Below are positions 52,022-60,728 of a DNA stretch of 64,000 nucleotides, in pieces. The position numbers were made by a program, and so were the translations under genes. The notes beneath the pieces were generated by a model. It was not told where the DNA came from and ran no database searches. It was given only the letters and a program-made list of their open reading frames with translations. The number at the start of each line of letters is the position of its first letter. Position 1 is the stretch's first letter. The stretch is from Hymenobacter latericoloratus (lineage in GTDB: Bacteria > Bacteroidota > Bacteroidia > Cytophagales > Hymenobacteraceae): NCBI RefSeq assembly GCF_014199535.1, contig NZ_JACHNV010000001.1:1240001-1304000 (forward strand), in the 5' to 3' direction.

Positions 52022-53464
52022 TCAGCTCTTCTCTTCGGAGGAGGAAAAGGAGCTTTCTGTGCCTTTCAGCAGCCGGCGGCCCAGTTCCTGAGCCAGCTCT
52101 GTAGCCTGGCCGCGAAGCTCCGGCACGGCCGTCGATTCGAAATAGGCGGGGCGGCGGCTGGGGCCCAGGGTGAACAGCACAGATGACGCAGTACCCTGCG
52201 CATCAAGCAAAGCGCCGCACTCGTTTGTTATGATGCCCAGCCGTAAAGCATCGGGCACCAAGTGGCCGGCTTCGCGCAAACCAACGACCAGTGGGGTCTG
52301 AATTCGGCTGTAGTCCAGCAGGGGGCCAGTGCAGTTAATAACGTGCCGGGCTGTGAGGGGGCGGGCGGGCTGTTGCGTACCGGCCTGCACCGTCACAACC
52401 AGACCCTGTCCTGCTGTTTCGGGCTCGATGGCGCGCACCCTACCCCGCTCCACTCGCACAAGCCCCGCATCCAGCATTTGCTGCAGAGCCTGCGCGTTCT
52501 GGGGCGGGCTGCGGTGCCTGACCACCGACCAGATGCCCGCCAGGTGGCGCAGAAACCGGGCTTGCTCCACCGAGGGCCACGCCGCCCAGATACGCCCCAA
52601 ATCGGGCCGAAGCGAGTCGATAACTGCCTGCCAGCCAATGCCCAGGCGCTCCGCTTCCCGCACATGCCGCCGCACTACCTTCAGCACGTCCGCTACTTGG
52701 CTCAGGCCCGCCAGCTCTTGGGCATAGAAGCTGGGGTAGGGGGTAGGCTCGTCCTGATAAGCCAGCGGCCAGCGGCCGTGACCCGATACCACCGTAATCT
52801 GCCCTCGGTGACCATCGGCCCGCAAACCCAGCAGTACATCAATGGCCGTCAGGCCGGTACCGATTAGCAGCACAGTATCGTCGGCGGCAATTTCGCGCAG
52901 TGCCCCCTGGGCCCAGGGGTTGCCATGGTACGCCGGGTGCTGGAGGTAGCGCAGGTCAGCGGGGGTAGGAGGGGGCGGCGGAAAGTTGCCCAGGGCCAGC
53001 ACCACATAGTCGCTGTGGATTTCGGTGCCCGACGACAGCTTCACCCGGGCCGATTGGCCATCGGGGGCTACCGTTACGGCCTGGGCCGTCAGGTTGTGCC
53101 ACTTGCACCGGATACCGTTGCTGGAGGGCCACTCCAGTACCTGGCTGATGAGCTGCTGCAGGTAGCGCCCGTAGCTCTGGCGGGAGCAGAAGTCGTTTTC
53201 GCACGCACTGGCCTGCGTAACGCGCAACCAGTTCAGGAAGTGGTCGGGCTGATCGGGGAAGGCGCTCAGGAACTGGCTCCGGACATTAAGCAGGTACTCG
53301 GGGCGGCGGGCCGTGTACGCCAACCCCGGCCCCGGTACCGGACGGGGTTCTACCAAATGTACGTCACAGGCAATCAACTCCTGATTGGGTAATCGGGCTA
53401 GTTGGAGGGCCAGCATCGAGCCGGAAAACCCGCCACCCACTATAGTTATGCTTTTTCGTTGCAC
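52022..53464 (-). CDS. FAD/NAD(P)-binding protein
   Basis: A 480-aa flavoprotein from a GTG start. The N-terminus ITIVGGGFSGSMLALQLA is a dinucleotide-binding fold; LLNVRSQFLSAFPDQPDHFLNW and ALGNFPPPPP ... LLIGTGLTAIDVLLGL (second nucleotide site) are typical of the FAD-NAD(P)-binding YdhS-like family. The substrate is unknown. A TTG start at 53539 would add 25 residues that do not look like protein of this family. Confidence 0.8.
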   Translation of the reverse strand: MQRKSITIVGGGFSGSMLALQLARLPNQELIACDVHLVEPRPVPGPGLAYTARRPEYLLNVRSQFLSAFPDQPDHFLNWLRVTQASACENDFCSRQSYGRYLQQLISQVLEWPSSNGIRCKWHNLTAQAVTVAPDGQSARVKLSSGTEIHSDYVVLALGNFPPPPPTPADLRYLQHPAYHGNPWAQGALREIAADDTVLLIGTGLTAIDVLLGLRADGHRGQITVVSGHGRWPLAYQDEPTPYPSFYAQELAGLSQVADVLKVVRRHVREAERLGIGWQAVIDSLRPDLGRIWAAWPSVEQARFLRHLAGIWSVVRHRSPPQNAQALQQMLDAGLVRVERGRVRAIEPETAGQGLVVTVQAGTQQPARPLTARHVINCTGPLLDYSRIQTPLVVGLREAGHLVPDALRLGIITNECGALLDAQGTASSVLFTLGPSRRPAYFESTAVPELRGQATELAQELGRRLLKGTESSFSSSEEKS

Positions 53465-53613
53465 CAGCCTGCAGAAGTGAGATGAACTAGGGGAAGGAAG
53501 GTACTCTGGAAAAAATGATATAAAAATTAATTTTTGCAATATGATGAGCTATTCTAGACATTTCAGTGACGCATTTCGTCATGCGAAGCGCGTATAAGTG
53601 GCTAATAATCAAA

Positions 53614-53652
53614 AGAAACCCCCAAGCTGATTTCTCGGCTTAGGGGTTTTCT
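53614..53652. terminator. Terminator of hldD
   Basis: Imperfect AGAAACCCCCAAGC / GCTTAGGGGTTTTCT stem with T-rich ends on both strands. Confidence 0.7.
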
Positions 53653-53696
53653 AAAAAATGCTCTGCTTTCAGCAAAAAGCAGCTGCCGACGAAAAG

Positions 53697-54662
53697 CTAG
53701 TAGTAGCGGCCGGGTACCAGGTAATTGCGCACGTAATCGGAAATACCGTCTTCCAGCTTCGTGAATGGCCGGTCGTAGCCGATGCTGCGGAGCTTGCTCA
53801 TATCCGCCTCCGTAAAATACTGGTACGTGTCGCGGATGTCCTCGGGCGTATCGCGGAAGCGGATGTCGGCGGTGCGGTCCAGGGCCGCGAAGGTGCTCAG
53901 GGTCAGATCGAGGAAGGTGCGGGCCTCGCCGGTGCCCAGGTTGTAAATGCCCGAGTTGCGGCGGTGCTGCATCAGGAAGAAGCACACTTCCACTACATCC
54001 TTTACGTACACAAAGTCGCGCTGCTGCTCCCCGTCGGCGTAGTCGGGGTTGTGCGAGCGGAACAGGGTCATCGAGCCCGTTTCCTGAATCTGGCGGAAGG
54101 CGTGCAGAATTACGGAAGCCATGCGGCCCTTGTGGTACTCATTGGGGCCGTACACGTTGAAGAACTTCAGGCCCGCCCAGAAGAAAGGCTTTTCGGGCTG
54201 CTGCACGGCCCAGTTATCGAAGTCGTTCTTGGAGTCGCCGTAGGGGTTTAGGGGGCGCAGCAGGGGTAGCAGGGCGTCGTCATCGGAATAACCCAGGGTA
54301 CCGGAGCCGTAGGTAGCAGCCGAGGAAGCGTACACCAACGGCAGCTGGTAGCGGCAGCAGGCCAGCCACATCTTTTGGGAGTACTCCAGGTTGAGCACGT
54401 TCAGCACGTCGCGGTTTTGCTCCGTGGTATCGGTGCGGGCCCCGAGGTGGAAGATGAATTCCACCTGCTCGTGGTGGGCCTCCAGCCACTCAAAAAACGC
54501 TTCGCGGTCCACGTACTCCCGCAGGTGCTTGCCGGCGAGGTTAGCCAGCTTACGCTCCGAGGTGAAGTTGTCCACCACCACGATATCGTTGAAGTTGGCG
54601 GCATTGAGGCGGGTGACAAGACAGCTGGCAATAAAGCCGGCGGCTCCGGTAACAACGATCAT
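53697..54662 (-). CDS. hldD: ADP-L-glycero-D-manno-heptose-6-epimerase
   Basis: A 321-aa extended SDR that makes ADP-L-glycero-D-manno-heptose for the inner core of lipopolysaccharide. It has VTGAAGFIAS (NADP loop), YASSAATYGSG and PLNPYGDSK (the Tyr-x-x-x-Lys pair). It is a single gene; other heptose genes are not in the window. LpxB lies 3 kb away on the other strand, so both serve lipopolysaccharide synthesis. A TACTTTTG box sits 18 nt upstream. Confidence 0.92.
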   Translation of the reverse strand: MIVVTGAAGFIASCLVTRLNAANFNDIVVVDNFTSERKLANLAGKHLREYVDREAFFEWLEAHHEQVEFIFHLGARTDTTEQNRDVLNVLNLEYSQKMWLACCRYQLPLVYASSAATYGSGTLGYSDDDALLPLLRPLNPYGDSKNDFDNWAVQQPEKPFFWAGLKFFNVYGPNEYHKGRMASVILHAFRQIQETGSMTLFRSHNPDYADGEQQRDFVYVKDVVEVCFFLMQHRRNSGIYNLGTGEARTFLDLTLSTFAALDRTADIRFRDTPEDIRDTYQYFTEADMSKLRSIGYDRPFTKLEDGISDYVRNYLVPGRYY

Positions 54663-54680
54663 AAGGCAGAATATTTAAGC

Positions 54681-54688
54681 CAAAAGTA
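54681..54688 (-). promoter_or_regulatory. Putative -7 element of hldD
   Basis: TACTTTTG on the minus strand matches TAnnTTTG, 18 nt from the ATG. No clear -33 box. Confidence 0.45.
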
Positions 54689-54814
54689 AGCAGACGCGGC
54701 GGAAGCACCGTGGCGAGGGGCCTACATCGGCAGTGGAAACCCTACCCCCGCCGATTAGCCAAGCTTATGGAAAGGTGCTGGTATATGGTAAAGAGCGTTA
54801 TAGGAAGCAAACAG

Positions 54815-54953
54815 ACCGTCATGTCGAGCGCAGTTGAGGAATCTCGCGGGCTGACGTTGCAATGGTATTTACTCCCCCTTCTCCCTGCGGAGAGGGGCCG
54901 CGGGGTGAGGCGAACGTCAGCCCGCGAGATTCCTCAACTCCGCCCCACATGGC
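54815..54953. repeat. Dispersed hairpin repeat with extended loop
   Basis: Arms about 54818-54860 and 54912-54953 (GTCATGTCGAGC ... GAGGAATCTCGCGGGCTGACG) match the core of the 33341 and 38871 elements. The 51-nt loop holds a further CCCTTCTCCCTGCGGAGAGG hairpin. Confidence 0.8.
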
Positions 54954-55012
54954 GTTCCTTATCCTTTGATCTATGCCGAGAGGGGGTAGGCGCAACCCCA
55001 GGTTGCTTCCGC

Positions 55013-55020
55013 TACCTTTG
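55013..55020 (+). promoter_or_regulatory. -7 element abutting the binding-protein gene
   Basis: An exact TACCTTTG is followed by CCTC and the ATG, as at the Dph6-like gene. No -33 TTG at 19 nt was found. Confidence 0.5.
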
Positions 55021-55024
55021 CCTC

Positions 55025-55942
55025 ATGCTCCGATTCTTCCGCTCCGTGGCTACCGCCCGGAAGTTGCTACCCCTGCTACTGCTGGCAACTGCCTGCCAAC
55101 CCGAAAAGCCTGCCACCACCGAAGCGGCGGCCCCCCAGCACCTGCGCGACGACCTGGGCCGCGAGCTGACCGTGCCCGCCCGCCCGCGCCGCATCATGTC
55201 CCTGGCGGCTTCCATGACGGAAATGCTCTACGCCGTGGCCGATACGGCTACCATCGTGGCCCGCACCCAGGTCTGCGACTACCCGGCGGCCGCGTTGCGC
55301 AAGCCCGTCATCAACAGCTACCCCCTGGATATAGAACGCCTCGTGGCTCTTAAACCCGAAGTAGTATTTACCACCGAAGGCATTACCTCACTGACTGATG
55401 CGCAGCGGCTGCAGGAGCTAGGCATTCCGGTCTATTACCAGCGCTATACCAAGGTGGAGGATGTCTTTCGGGGCTTAAACGATTTGGGCCGCATCCTGGG
55501 CCGCCAGCCCCAGGCCCGCCACCTCACCGACTCCCTGCGGGCGGAGTTGGGGCGGATTGCCTCTGCTACCCCCCCAACTGCCTCCAAACCCCGGGTCCTG
55601 GCCATTACCTGGTCGGATCCTATTTATGTGTATGGGCAGAACACGCTGTTTACGGACAAGATAGCCCTGGCCGGTGGCCAGAATGCTGTAGTCGAGAAAT
55701 TTGCCCAGCCCTACCCCGCCCTCACCCGCGAGTATATTCTCAAGCTTAACCCCGATATTATCATTGGCGGTACCTTCGGCAAAATGGACAGCACGTTCTT
55801 TCGGCTGTACCCGGAGCTGAAGCGCATCCGGGCCTACCAAACCCGCCGGATCTACCGCGTCACCGACGATTTGATGTCGCGGCCCAATCCGCGGGTGGTA
55901 GAGGGGGTGCGGGAGCTGCAGCAAGTGGTTTCCGGCTCGTAA
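55025..55942 (+). CDS. BtuF/FhuD-type substrate-binding lipoprotein
   Basis: A 305-aa periplasmic binding protein of the cobalamin/iron-chelate class. The lipoprotein signal LLLLATAC (Cys about residue 24) is followed by RIMSLAASMTEMLYAV, NSYPLDIERLVALKPEVVF and a C-terminal lobe (LTREYILKLNPDIIIGG). The start abuts the promoter box, which rules out the longer frame upstream. The permease gene follows after 18 nt. It probably captures vitamin B12 or a ferric siderophore. Confidence 0.88.
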   Translation: MLRFFRSVATARKLLPLLLLATACQPEKPATTEAAAPQHLRDDLGRELTVPARPRRIMSLAASMTEMLYAVADTATIVARTQVCDYPAAALRKPVINSYPLDIERLVALKPEVVFTTEGITSLTDAQRLQELGIPVYYQRYTKVEDVFRGLNDLGRILGRQPQARHLTDSLRAELGRIASATPPTASKPRVLAITWSDPIYVYGQNTLFTDKIALAGGQNAVVEKFAQPYPALTREYILKLNPDIIIGGTFGKMDSTFFRLYPELKRIRAYQTRRIYRVTDDLMSRPNPRVVEGVRELQQVVSGS

Positions 55943-55960
55943 TCCGCTGTTTGTTCTGGT

Positions 55961-56962
55961 ATGTCGCGCCCCGCTCTGCCCTGGATTCTGGCTTGCCTGC
56001 TGCTCATGGTTGTGCTGCTGGCGGTGGGGCTACGAGTTGGTAGCTATGAAACCAGTTATAGCCTCATCAGCCGGGCGCTGCTGCACTACAACCCCCAGGA
56101 CGCGGCCCAGCTGGTACTGATAGAGCTGCGGTTGCCGCGGCTGCTACTGGCGCTGCTGGCCGGCGCGGGGCTGGCCGTGAGCGGCTACCTCATGCAGGCC
56201 ATGGTAAACAACTCTTTAGCCGATCCTTACCTGCTGGGCACGGCCTCGGGTGGGGCATTGGGGGCTAGTACGGTCTTTACCTTTTTTCCTGCGCTTACCA
56301 TCACGGGGCTGTATCTGCCGCCGCTGGCGGCGCTGCTCGGGGCCTTGGGTACTACGCTGGTGGTCGTTATTGTGGGTAGCCGCCGGGGGCGCATCGTTCC
56401 GGCTCAGCTCCTGCTGGCTGGGGTGGCGGTGGGCTCCCTCACAACTTCGCTTGGGGGGCTGCTGACCTTTCTGGCCGCCACCGAAGAAAAGCTGCGCACC
56501 ATCACGTTCTGGGCCTTGGGCGGCTTCGACAAGGCTAGTTGGGCCATTCTGCCTTACCCGGCGGTGGCGCTGGGGGTAGGGCTCCTGCTGCTCGGGTTTC
56601 TGCACAACAGCCTCAACCTGCTGCTGCTGGGCGAGGAGCGGGCCACAGCGCTGGGTCTGCCGGTGGCTCGCACGCGCTGGCTACTGCTGCTCATTGCCTC
56701 GGGCCTTACGGGTTGCGTGGTGGCGCTGGCGGGGCCCATTGGGTTTGTAGGGCTGGTGGTTCCGCACATCACCCGCTGGCTGCTGGGCACCGTGAGCCGG
56801 GGTAACCTGGTGTTCTGCGCCTTGCTCGGAGGCAATTTCCTGCTGCTCTGCGACCTACTCGCCCGCCTGCTCTACCCGCCCGCCGGACTACCCGTGGGCC
56901 TCGTAACTGCCCTGTTCGGCGTACCGTTCTTCGTATATTTGCTGCGAAAACAAGGCTCGTAG
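55961..56962 (+). CDS. FecCD/BtuC-type ABC transporter permease
   Basis: A 333-aa inner-membrane permease with about ten helices. LRLPRLLLALLAGAGLAVSGYLMQA and GPIGFVGLVVPHITRWLLG (the cytoplasmic coupling region) are the family signatures. It works with the upstream binding protein. No ATPase gene of this transporter is next to it, so the ATP-binding subunit must be encoded elsewhere. Confidence 0.92.
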   Translation: MSRPALPWILACLLLMVVLLAVGLRVGSYETSYSLISRALLHYNPQDAAQLVLIELRLPRLLLALLAGAGLAVSGYLMQAMVNNSLADPYLLGTASGGALGASTVFTFFPALTITGLYLPPLAALLGALGTTLVVVIVGSRRGRIVPAQLLLAGVAVGSLTTSLGGLLTFLAATEEKLRTITFWALGGFDKASWAILPYPAVALGVGLLLLGFLHNSLNLLLLGEERATALGLPVARTRWLLLLIASGLTGCVVALAGPIGFVGLVVPHITRWLLGTVSRGNLVFCALLGGNFLLLCDLLARLLYPPAGLPVGLVTALFGVPFFVYLLRKQGS

Positions 56963-57055
56963 GGTTGGAAAGGGTTGACGGTTGCGTATGGGGTAGTACC
57001 TCGGCCGCTCTATCAGCCAAATCCTCAACTTCCTACGACAGCAACACCCGAACGA

Positions 57056-57475
57056 ATGGTATACATCAGCCGACAGGAGCACTTCAATGCGGCCCACAAG
57101 CTCTACAACCCCAGCTGGAGCGAGGAACGCAACCGCGAAGTCTTCGGCCCCTGCGCCAATGCCAACTGGCATGGCCACAACTACGACCTTATTGTAACCG
57201 TGAAAGGCAAGCCCGAGCCCGAAACCGGTTTTGTCATCGACCTCAAGCAGCTCAGCACGGTAATTCGCACCCATATTGTAGATCAGGTTGACCATAAAAA
57301 CCTCAACCTCGATGTGCCTTTCATGGAAGGGCAGCTGGCCAGTACCGAAAACCTGGTAATGGCTTTCTGGAAAATTCTGCAGCCCGAAATCGAGCGGATT
57401 TCTTCGGCCCGGCTGCACAGCATCAAGCTCTACGAAACCCCGCGCAACTTCGTGGAATACTTCGGGGAGGAATAA
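57056..57475 (+). CDS. queD: 6-pyruvoyl-tetrahydropterin synthase / QueD-like
   Basis: A 139-aa tunnel-fold enzyme of the PTPS/QueD family. Zinc ligands are in HFNAAHKL and NWHGHNY; GPCANAN carries the catalytic Cys, and KLYETPRNF the substrate-binding Glu. In bacteria this enzyme usually makes 6-carboxy-tetrahydropterin for queuosine, so the symbol is tentative. The ATG at MVYISRQE is preferred over the longer open frame. Confidence 0.82.
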   Translation: MVYISRQEHFNAAHKLYNPSWSEERNREVFGPCANANWHGHNYDLIVTVKGKPEPETGFVIDLKQLSTVIRTHIVDQVDHKNLNLDVPFMEGQLASTENLVMAFWKILQPEIERISSARLHSIKLYETPRNFVEYFGEE

Positions 57476-57583
57476 TTAATAATTAAGAATTAGTAATTAA
57501 GAATTGCTACTTGGGCTTTCAGTGCTCAGGGTGCTATGTTCTAATTGCTACTAATTCTTAATTACTAATTCTTAATTGTTAAT
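57475..57583. repeat. AT-rich inverted repeat between queD and lpxB
   Basis: Arms 57475-57505 and 57553-57583 (31 bp, 1 mismatch) are built from the unit AATTAAGAATTAGT repeated about twice. The A+T content is far above the surroundings. It ends 3 nt before the lpxB ATG. Confidence 0.85.
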
Positions 57584-57586
57584 TGA

Positions 57587-58696
57587 ATGAAATACTACCT
57601 GATAGCTGGCGAGCGGTCCGGCGACTTCCACGCGGCCAACCTCATGCGCGAGTTGCGCCAGCAGGACCCCCAGGCGGAGTTTCGTTGCTGGGGCGGCGAC
57701 ATGATGCAGGCGGCCGGCGGCGAGTTGGTGCACCACTACCAGGAAATGGCCATTATGGGCTTCTGGGAAGCGGCCACCAGCATCCTGAAGTTCCGGGGCT
57801 ACCTGAAAGAATGTCAGCGCGACCTGCTGGCCTACCAGCCCGACGTAGTAATTCTGGTTGATTACGCCGGCTTCAACATGCGGATTGCAAAGTTCGCCAA
57901 AGCCAACGGCCTGAAAGTATTCTACTATATCTCGCCCAAAATCTGGGCCTGGAACCAGAGCCGCGTACACAAAGTGAAGGCGCTGGTTGATAAGATGTTT
58001 GTGATTCTGCCTTTCGAGGAGGAGTTCTACCAGCGCTTCGATTATAAAGTAGATTACATCGGCAACCCTACCGCCGACGCCGTAGCAGAACACCAGAAGT
58101 CCGAGGATTTCTACGAGCGGAATGAACTGGACCCTCTGCGCCCCATTATTGCGGTGTTGCCCGGCTCGCGCAAGCAGGAAATCGAGGAAATGCTCTACGA
58201 AATGGTGGCCATCCTGCCGCCTTTCCTCGACTACCAGTTCATCGTAGCCGGCGTCGATAACCTCGACCGGAACTACTACGCCCACTTCGAGCGCAACAAC
58301 GTCCGCATCCTCTTCGATCAGACCTACGACCTGCTGGCCCACGCCACCGCCGCCCTCGTCACCAGCGGCACCGCTACTCTCGAAACGGCCTTGTTCGACG
58401 TACCGCAGGTAGTGTGCTACCGCACCAGCGCCGTATCCTACTCCATTGGCAAGGCGGTAATCAAGGTGCCGCACATTTCCCTGGTCAACCTCATTGCCGG
58501 CAAAGAGGTAGTAAAAGAGCTTATTCAAGGCGAATTCAACGCCCGTAACCTCGTCACCGAGCTAAAGAAAATAACCGCCGACGAAGACTTCATTGCCCAG
58601 CAAAAAGCTGGCTACGCCGCAATTCGCGCGAAGCTAGGCCAACAGCGAGCCGCCGAAAAAGCTGCAAAGCTGATGGTGGGGTATTTGAAGGGGTAG
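57587..58696 (+). CDS. lpxB: Lipid-A-disaccharide synthase
   Basis: A 369-aa GT-B glycosyltransferase (GT19) that joins UDP-2,3-diacylglucosamine and lipid X in lipid A synthesis at the inner membrane. AGERSGDFHAANL near the start, YYISPKIWAWNQSR, VLPGSRKQEI and SGTATLETAL are the expected motifs. Length is normal. Its start lies immediately after the AT-rich inverted repeat, so expression may depend on it. Confidence 0.93.
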   Translation: MKYYLIAGERSGDFHAANLMRELRQQDPQAEFRCWGGDMMQAAGGELVHHYQEMAIMGFWEAATSILKFRGYLKECQRDLLAYQPDVVILVDYAGFNMRIAKFAKANGLKVFYYISPKIWAWNQSRVHKVKALVDKMFVILPFEEEFYQRFDYKVDYIGNPTADAVAEHQKSEDFYERNELDPLRPIIAVLPGSRKQEIEEMLYEMVAILPPFLDYQFIVAGVDNLDRNYYAHFERNNVRILFDQTYDLLAHATAALVTSGTATLETALFDVPQVVCYRTSAVSYSIGKAVIKVPHISLVNLIAGKEVVKELIQGEFNARNLVTELKKITADEDFIAQQKAGYAAIRAKLGQQRAAEKAAKLMVGYLKG

Positions 58697-58714
58697 AATT
58701 AATGTAATATGTAA

Positions 58715-59179
58715 ATGATATTTATGCGAAGATCTATATTTATAGCTGTGTTATTATGTGTAGTATTTGCTTGGTGTAGGGATACCTTCGCACATAAAAA
58801 TAGATTTATTGATCTTTCGTCAAAGCATTGCTATACTGTAACCAAACTAGATTCTAGTGTTAATCAGATAAACGTATATGGCGAGGAAAATACAAAAGAG
58901 CGAGGTGGTGTCTATATCATATGGGCGCAGCGCAATGATTCTATCTACAAAATAGTTTCACATAGATCATTATCGAAATATCACAGATGTATAAAAGTAG
59001 GTAGTTGTTATTCTTTTCAACTGAAAAGCTATTCGAATTCAGATATCCTAGGGCCTGCAGAAGAAGGATTTATTATAAATGGAACGCTCGTTATGGCAGA
59101 TGGTGAGTCGATGTATAATTTATTTTATGATGAAAATTTACGAGACTTATGTTTTCAAAAACGCTCTGAAAAGAAATAG
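58715..59179 (+). CDS. AT-rich orphan exported protein
   Basis: A 154-aa protein (151 aa if the second ATG at 58724 is used). A signal peptide (SIFIAVLLCVVFAWCRDTFA) precedes a mature part of about 125 residues with three Cys (HCYTV, HRCIKVGSCYSF) and a further CF pair near the end. No family is recognised. GC is much lower than in flanking lpxB and clpX and it uses ATA and AGA-type codons, so it is probably acquired. It is followed by a very long, AT-rich bidirectional terminator. Confidence 0.65.
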   Translation: MIFMRRSIFIAVLLCVVFAWCRDTFAHKNRFIDLSSKHCYTVTKLDSSVNQINVYGEENTKERGGVYIIWAQRNDSIYKIVSHRSLSKYHRCIKVGSCYSFQLKSYSNSDILGPAEEGFIINGTLVMADGESMYNLFYDENLRDLCFQKRSEKK

Positions 59180-59184
59180 AAGAT

Positions 59185-59249
59185 TTATATAGTAATAACA
59201 AAAAAGAGCAAACTATTATAGTTTGCTCTTTTTTGTTATTACTATATAA
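59185..59249. terminator. Very long perfect bidirectional terminator
   Basis: 31-bp perfect arms with a 3-nt loop, containing AAAAAAGAGCAAACTA and its complement. It lies between the orphan gene and convergent clpX. Confidence 0.9.
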
Positions 59250-59257
59250 GGTTGGCT

Positions 59258-60481
59258 TTACGCCGCGCGCAGCTGCTTTAGCGCCGTCTGCTCAAACTTA
59301 CTACGGGCGTATTCTTCGTCAATCACCAGTTCCTTCACACCTTCTTCTGAGGGCATATCGAACATGGCGTCCGTCATGATGGCTTCGCAGATGCTGCGGA
59401 GGCCGCGGGCACCCAGGCGGTACTCATCGGCTTTCACCACGATATATTCCAGCGCACCGTCGGAGAAGCTCAGCTGAATATTCTCCATATCGAACAGGCG
59501 CTGGTACTGCTTCACGATGGAGTTCTTAGGCTCCGTCAGGATTTTGCGCAGGGTAGCATGGTCGAGCGGATTCAAGTGAGTCAGGACGGGTAGGCGGCCG
59601 ATGAGCTCCGGAATCAAACCGAACTGCTTCAGGTCCTGAGCCGTCACGTAGCGCAGGAAGTTCTGGGTATCAATCTTCTCCTCCAGCTGCGTCTTGGCAA
59701 AACCAATCGGCTTGGTGTTGAGGCGGTTCTTGATGATGCGCTCAATGCCCACGAAGGCCCCGCCGCAGATGAACAGAATGTTCTCGGTGTTTACCGTAAT
59801 CATTTTCTGCTCGGGGTGTTTGCGGCCGCCGTGCGGGGGCACGTTTACCGTAGTGCCTTCCAGCAGCTTCAGCATGGCCTGCTGCACGCCTTCCCCGCTC
59901 ACGTCGCGCGTAATGCTGGGGTTGTCGCTCTTGCGGGCAATCTTATCAATCTCGTCGATGTACACGATGCCGCGCTCCGCCGCTTCCACGTTGTAGTCGG
60001 CGGCTTGCAGCAAGCGGGTCAGGATGCTTTCCACATCCTCGCCTACGTAGCCCGCTTCCGTCAGCACCGTTGCGTCGGCAATGCAGAAAGGAACCTGCAG
60101 AATGTTGGCCAGCATGCGGGTCAGAAAGGTCTTACCCGTGCCCGTTTCGCCTACCATGATGATGTTGGATTTCTCAATCACCACGTCATCCTTCTGCGGC
60201 TTCTGCATCAGACGCTTGTAGTGGTTGTACACCGCCACCGACATTACCTTCTTGGCTTCGTCCTGGCCGACCACGTACTGGTCGAGGTACTCCTTCATCT
60301 CGCGCGGCTTCACGAGGTTGAACTTCGGGGCCTTGGAATTGGCCCGAATCTTATTCTCCTCGTTCAGGATTTGTTGGGCCTGTCCCACGCACCGTTCGCA
60401 GATGTGGGCATTAATGCCCGAAATCATCACCGAAACGTCTTTTTTGCTCTTGCCGCAGAAGGAGCACGTAATATCAGCCAT
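59258..60481 (-). CDS. clpX: ATP-dependent Clp protease ATP-binding subunit ClpX
   Basis: A 407-aa AAA+ unfoldase that feeds substrates to ClpP. The N-terminal zinc finger (C6, C9, C28, C31) is followed by GETGTGKT (Walker A), VYIDEIDKI (Walker B) and a C-terminal domain with [15 protein letters not shown]. The IGF-type ClpP contact is seen as KPIGFAKTQ. It is third in the order tig-clpP-clpX, with terminators in between, and has its own TACCTTTG box upstream. Confidence 0.96.
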   Translation of the reverse strand: MADITCSFCGKSKKDVSVMISGINAHICERCVGQAQQILNEENKIRANSKAPKFNLVKPREMKEYLDQYVVGQDEAKKVMSVAVYNHYKRLMQKPQKDDVVIEKSNIIMVGETGTGKTFLTRMLANILQVPFCIADATVLTEAGYVGEDVESILTRLLQAADYNVEAAERGIVYIDEIDKIARKSDNPSITRDVSGEGVQQAMLKLLEGTTVNVPPHGGRKHPEQKMITVNTENILFICGGAFVGIERIIKNRLNTKPIGFAKTQLEEKIDTQNFLRYVTAQDLKQFGLIPELIGRLPVLTHLNPLDHATLRKILTEPKNSIVKQYQRLFDMENIQLSFSDGALEYIVVKADEYRLGARGLRSICEAIMTDAMFDMPSEEGVKELVIDEEYARSKFEQTALKQLRAA

Positions 60482-60536
60482 TGCCAGAGAAACTCACTAG
60501 TAGGAGAGAGGATAGGTAACTTTCGCTAACCTACCT

Positions 60537-60544
60537 CAAAGGTA
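60537..60544 (-). promoter_or_regulatory. Putative -7 element of clpX
   Basis: An exact TACCTTTG on the minus strand, 55 nt before the clpX ATG. Together with the hairpin terminator upstream, it suggests separate transcription of clpX. Confidence 0.5.
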
Positions 60545-60606
60545 CGAAAAGGCCAACGCCCCGCAGGCTTAAAAAAGTGCCGTTGGGTTTGGCCCTTACT
60601 TAAAAG

Positions 60607-60632
60607 AAAAAGCCCGCCGAAGCGGGCTTTTT
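60607..60632. terminator. Terminator between clpP and clpX
   Basis: AAAAAGCCCGC / GCGGGCTTTTT hairpin. Confidence 0.8.
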
Positions 60633-60639
60633 ACTGTTA

Positions 60640-60664
60640 TCATTCCGAACAGGGCGAGGAATCT
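60640..60664 (+). repeat. Half copy of the dispersed hairpin repeat
   Basis: TCATTCCGAACAGGGCGAGG then AATCT resembles one arm of the 38871 element. No second arm is nearby. Confidence 0.35.
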
Positions 60665-60728
60665 AAGTGATAATCAAGGAGTGATAACACAAATTTCCTA
60701 CCCCTGCCGGCGCGGCAAACCTAACCGG

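Larger units (their letters stand above)
54663..55024. other. Divergent intergenic region hldD / importer genes
   Basis: It holds the hldD promoter box, one member of the dispersed hairpin family and the -7 box of the binding-protein gene. The frame open across it to the right is broken into repeat and is not taken as coding. Confidence 0.6.

Noticed and set aside
54710..55024. N-terminal extension of the binding-protein gene
   Set aside because: It crosses a repeat hairpin and the promoter box, and the lipoprotein signal begins only at 55025.
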